Positions 43,981 to 45,092 of a stretch of DNA of 45,092 bases are shown in pieces. A program made the translations under genes and the position numbers. This DNA comes from Streptomyces xiaopingdaonensis (GTDB lineage Bacteria; Actinomycetota; Actinomycetes; Streptomycetales; Streptomycetaceae), in contig NZ_AJTQ01000077.1 in NCBI RefSeq assembly GCF_000262345.1, forward strand, positions 1-45,092. The letters are read 5' to 3'. Under the pieces are notes generated by a model, which was not told where the DNA came from, made no database searches, and saw nothing but the letters and a program-made list of their open reading frames with translations. The first letter of the stretch is position 1, and each line of letters begins with the position of its first letter.

Positions 43981-45036
43981 ATGTCTCTCGACTCGTATCG
44001 CACGCTCGGCCGCTCCGGTCTGCGTGTCAGCCCCCTGGCCTTCGGTGCGATGACCTTCGACGACGGCAGCTGGGGTTCGGCCCCGGAGGCCTCGTTCGGT
44101 CTGCTGGATCACTATCTCGACGCCGGCGGCAATTTCGTCGACACCGCGAACATGTACAACGGCGGTGCCTCGGAGGAGACGCTCGGCAGCTACTTCGCGC
44201 GACGGCCTGGGCGCCGTGACCGCATGGTCCTGGCGACGAAGTTCGGTGGCAGCATGGCGGCCGACGACCCCAACTCCGGCGGTGCCGGCCGCAAGGCGAT
44301 CCGGGCCCAGCTCGACGCCAGCCTCAAGCGGCTGAACACCGACTACATCGACCTGTACTGGCTGCACCAGTGGGACCGGCACACCCCGATCGAGGAGACC
44401 CTCTCCACTCTGACCGATCTGGTTCGTGCGGGGAAGATTCACGCGATCGGCCTGTCCAACGTGCCGGCATGGTGGGTGGCCGAAGCCGCCACCGTGGCCC
44501 GGCTGCGCGAGTGGGAGCCGGTTGCCGCGCTGCAGGTGGAGTACTCGCTGCTCGCCCGCAGCGTGGAGGGAGAGACCTTCGGTGCGGCCCGGCGCTTCGG
44601 CCTCGGCGTGACGCCGTGGTCTCCGCTGGCCAGCGGGGCGCTGTCCGGCAAGTACTCGCGTGAGACCACCGAGGTGGCGGGCTCGGGACGCGCGGCCTAT
44701 GCGGGGGTCCACCTGACCGAATCGACGTTCGTGCTGCTGGACGCGCTCAAGGAGATCGCGGACGGTCTGGACACCACGGTCGCGGCGGTGGCGCTGGCCT
44801 GGGTGCGTCAGCGTGCGGAGGTCACATCGACGCTGGTGGGTGCTCGCACCCATGAGCAACTCGTCGCCAACCTCGCCTCGCTCGACGTCACGCTCACCGA
44901 GGAGCAGACCGCCGGACTGGACGCGCTGACGGAGCCCACCCTCGACTACCCGCACTACATGGTCGATTCCATGGTCGGCTTCCAGCAGGGTGATACCACC
45001 GTCAACGGCCTGGCGGCCAAGGCGTTCGTCCGCTGA
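43981..45036 (+). CDS. Aldo/keto reductase
   Basis: 351 residues of (beta/alpha)8 AKR fold. The catalytic tetrad is Asp54, Tyr59 (NFVDTANMY), Lys87 (ATKFGG) and His129 (LYWLHQWD). It reduces aldehydes or ketones with NADPH. ATG with AAGGAAT upstream. GLSNVPAWW and VTPWSPLASGALSGKY are typical of the large AKR groups (YajO/YhdN-like). The last 56 bases of the window after the stop hold no further feature. It lies behind the XRE/MmyB regulator, which probably controls it. Confidence 0.92.
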   Translation: MSLDSYRTLGRSGLRVSPLAFGAMTFDDGSWGSAPEASFGLLDHYLDAGGNFVDTANMYNGGASEETLGSYFARRPGRRDRMVLATKFGGSMAADDPNSGGAGRKAIRAQLDASLKRLNTDYIDLYWLHQWDRHTPIEETLSTLTDLVRAGKIHAIGLSNVPAWWVAEAATVARLREWEPVAALQVEYSLLARSVEGETFGAARRFGLGVTPWSPLASGALSGKYSRETTEVAGSGRAAYAGVHLTESTFVLLDALKEIADGLDTTVAAVALAWVRQRAEVTSTLVGARTHEQLVANLASLDVTLTEEQTAGLDALTEPTLDYPHYMVDSMVGFQQGDTTVNGLAAKAFVR

Positions 45037-45092
45037 ACACTTACGTTGAGACACCCGCGGTGGCACAGTCGGCCGGATGCGGGCGGAATCCC

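Overview
The window is a piece of an actinobacterial chromosome, almost certainly Streptomyces or a close relative. GC content is very high, third codon positions are nearly all G or C, GTG and TTG starts are common, a bldG gene with its partner anti-sigma factor is present, and long antisense frames stay open by chance. The gene order from the left edge to about 36.1 kb matches, as I recall it, the S. coelicolor topA-bldG-hppA-acs-nth neighbourhood. In outline it also matches the M. tuberculosis stretch from topA (Rv3646c) to nth (Rv3674c).

Left part (1-11.7 kb): the 3' part of nth (endonuclease III), a CoA-type Nudix hydrolase, a MarP-like membrane serine protease, an EphE-like alpha/beta hydrolase coupled to a small holin-like membrane protein, acetyl-CoA synthetase, a lipoprotein of the polysaccharide deacetylase family, a divergent pair (CooC/MinD-like ATPase and a degenerate Fic-like protein), and a HAD-IB phosphatase. 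The gap between the HAD gene and ssd carries two hairpins with C-rich loops that I identify as the actinobacterial 6C small RNA. It is followed by an inverted repeat and DnaA-box-like sequences.

Middle part (12.2-36.1 kb): an Flp/Tad pilus operon (ssd, tadA, tadB, tadC, a DUF4244 pilin and two TadE-like minor pilins) running into a convergent MrfA-type helicase. Next come bldG and its anti-sigma factor, a K+-independent H+-pyrophosphatase, a small lipoprotein and a PrmC-like methyltransferase. These are followed by topA with a lysine-rich tail, a very long thymidylate kinase fused to an MFS-like membrane domain and a charged coiled coil, the DNA polymerase III delta' subunit, a secreted Tap-like peptidase, and tRNA-Thr(CGT).

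Right part (36.3-45.1 kb): about 90 bases past the tRNA, a 23-base near-copy of the tRNA anticodon and T-arm region looks like an old attachment site. The genes beyond it are accessory in character: a VOC/glyoxalase-fold protein, an epoxide hydrolase, a DHA2-type MFS exporter, a SnoaL-like protein, two short-chain dehydrogenases, an Rrf2-family regulator, an XRE/MmyB-type regulator and an aldo/keto reductase. Two intergenic regions hold clear palindromic operator candidates. I infer a laterally acquired module for detoxifying or converting small electrophilic or carbonyl compounds. Its substrate cannot be read from the sequence, and no integrase is visible inside the window.
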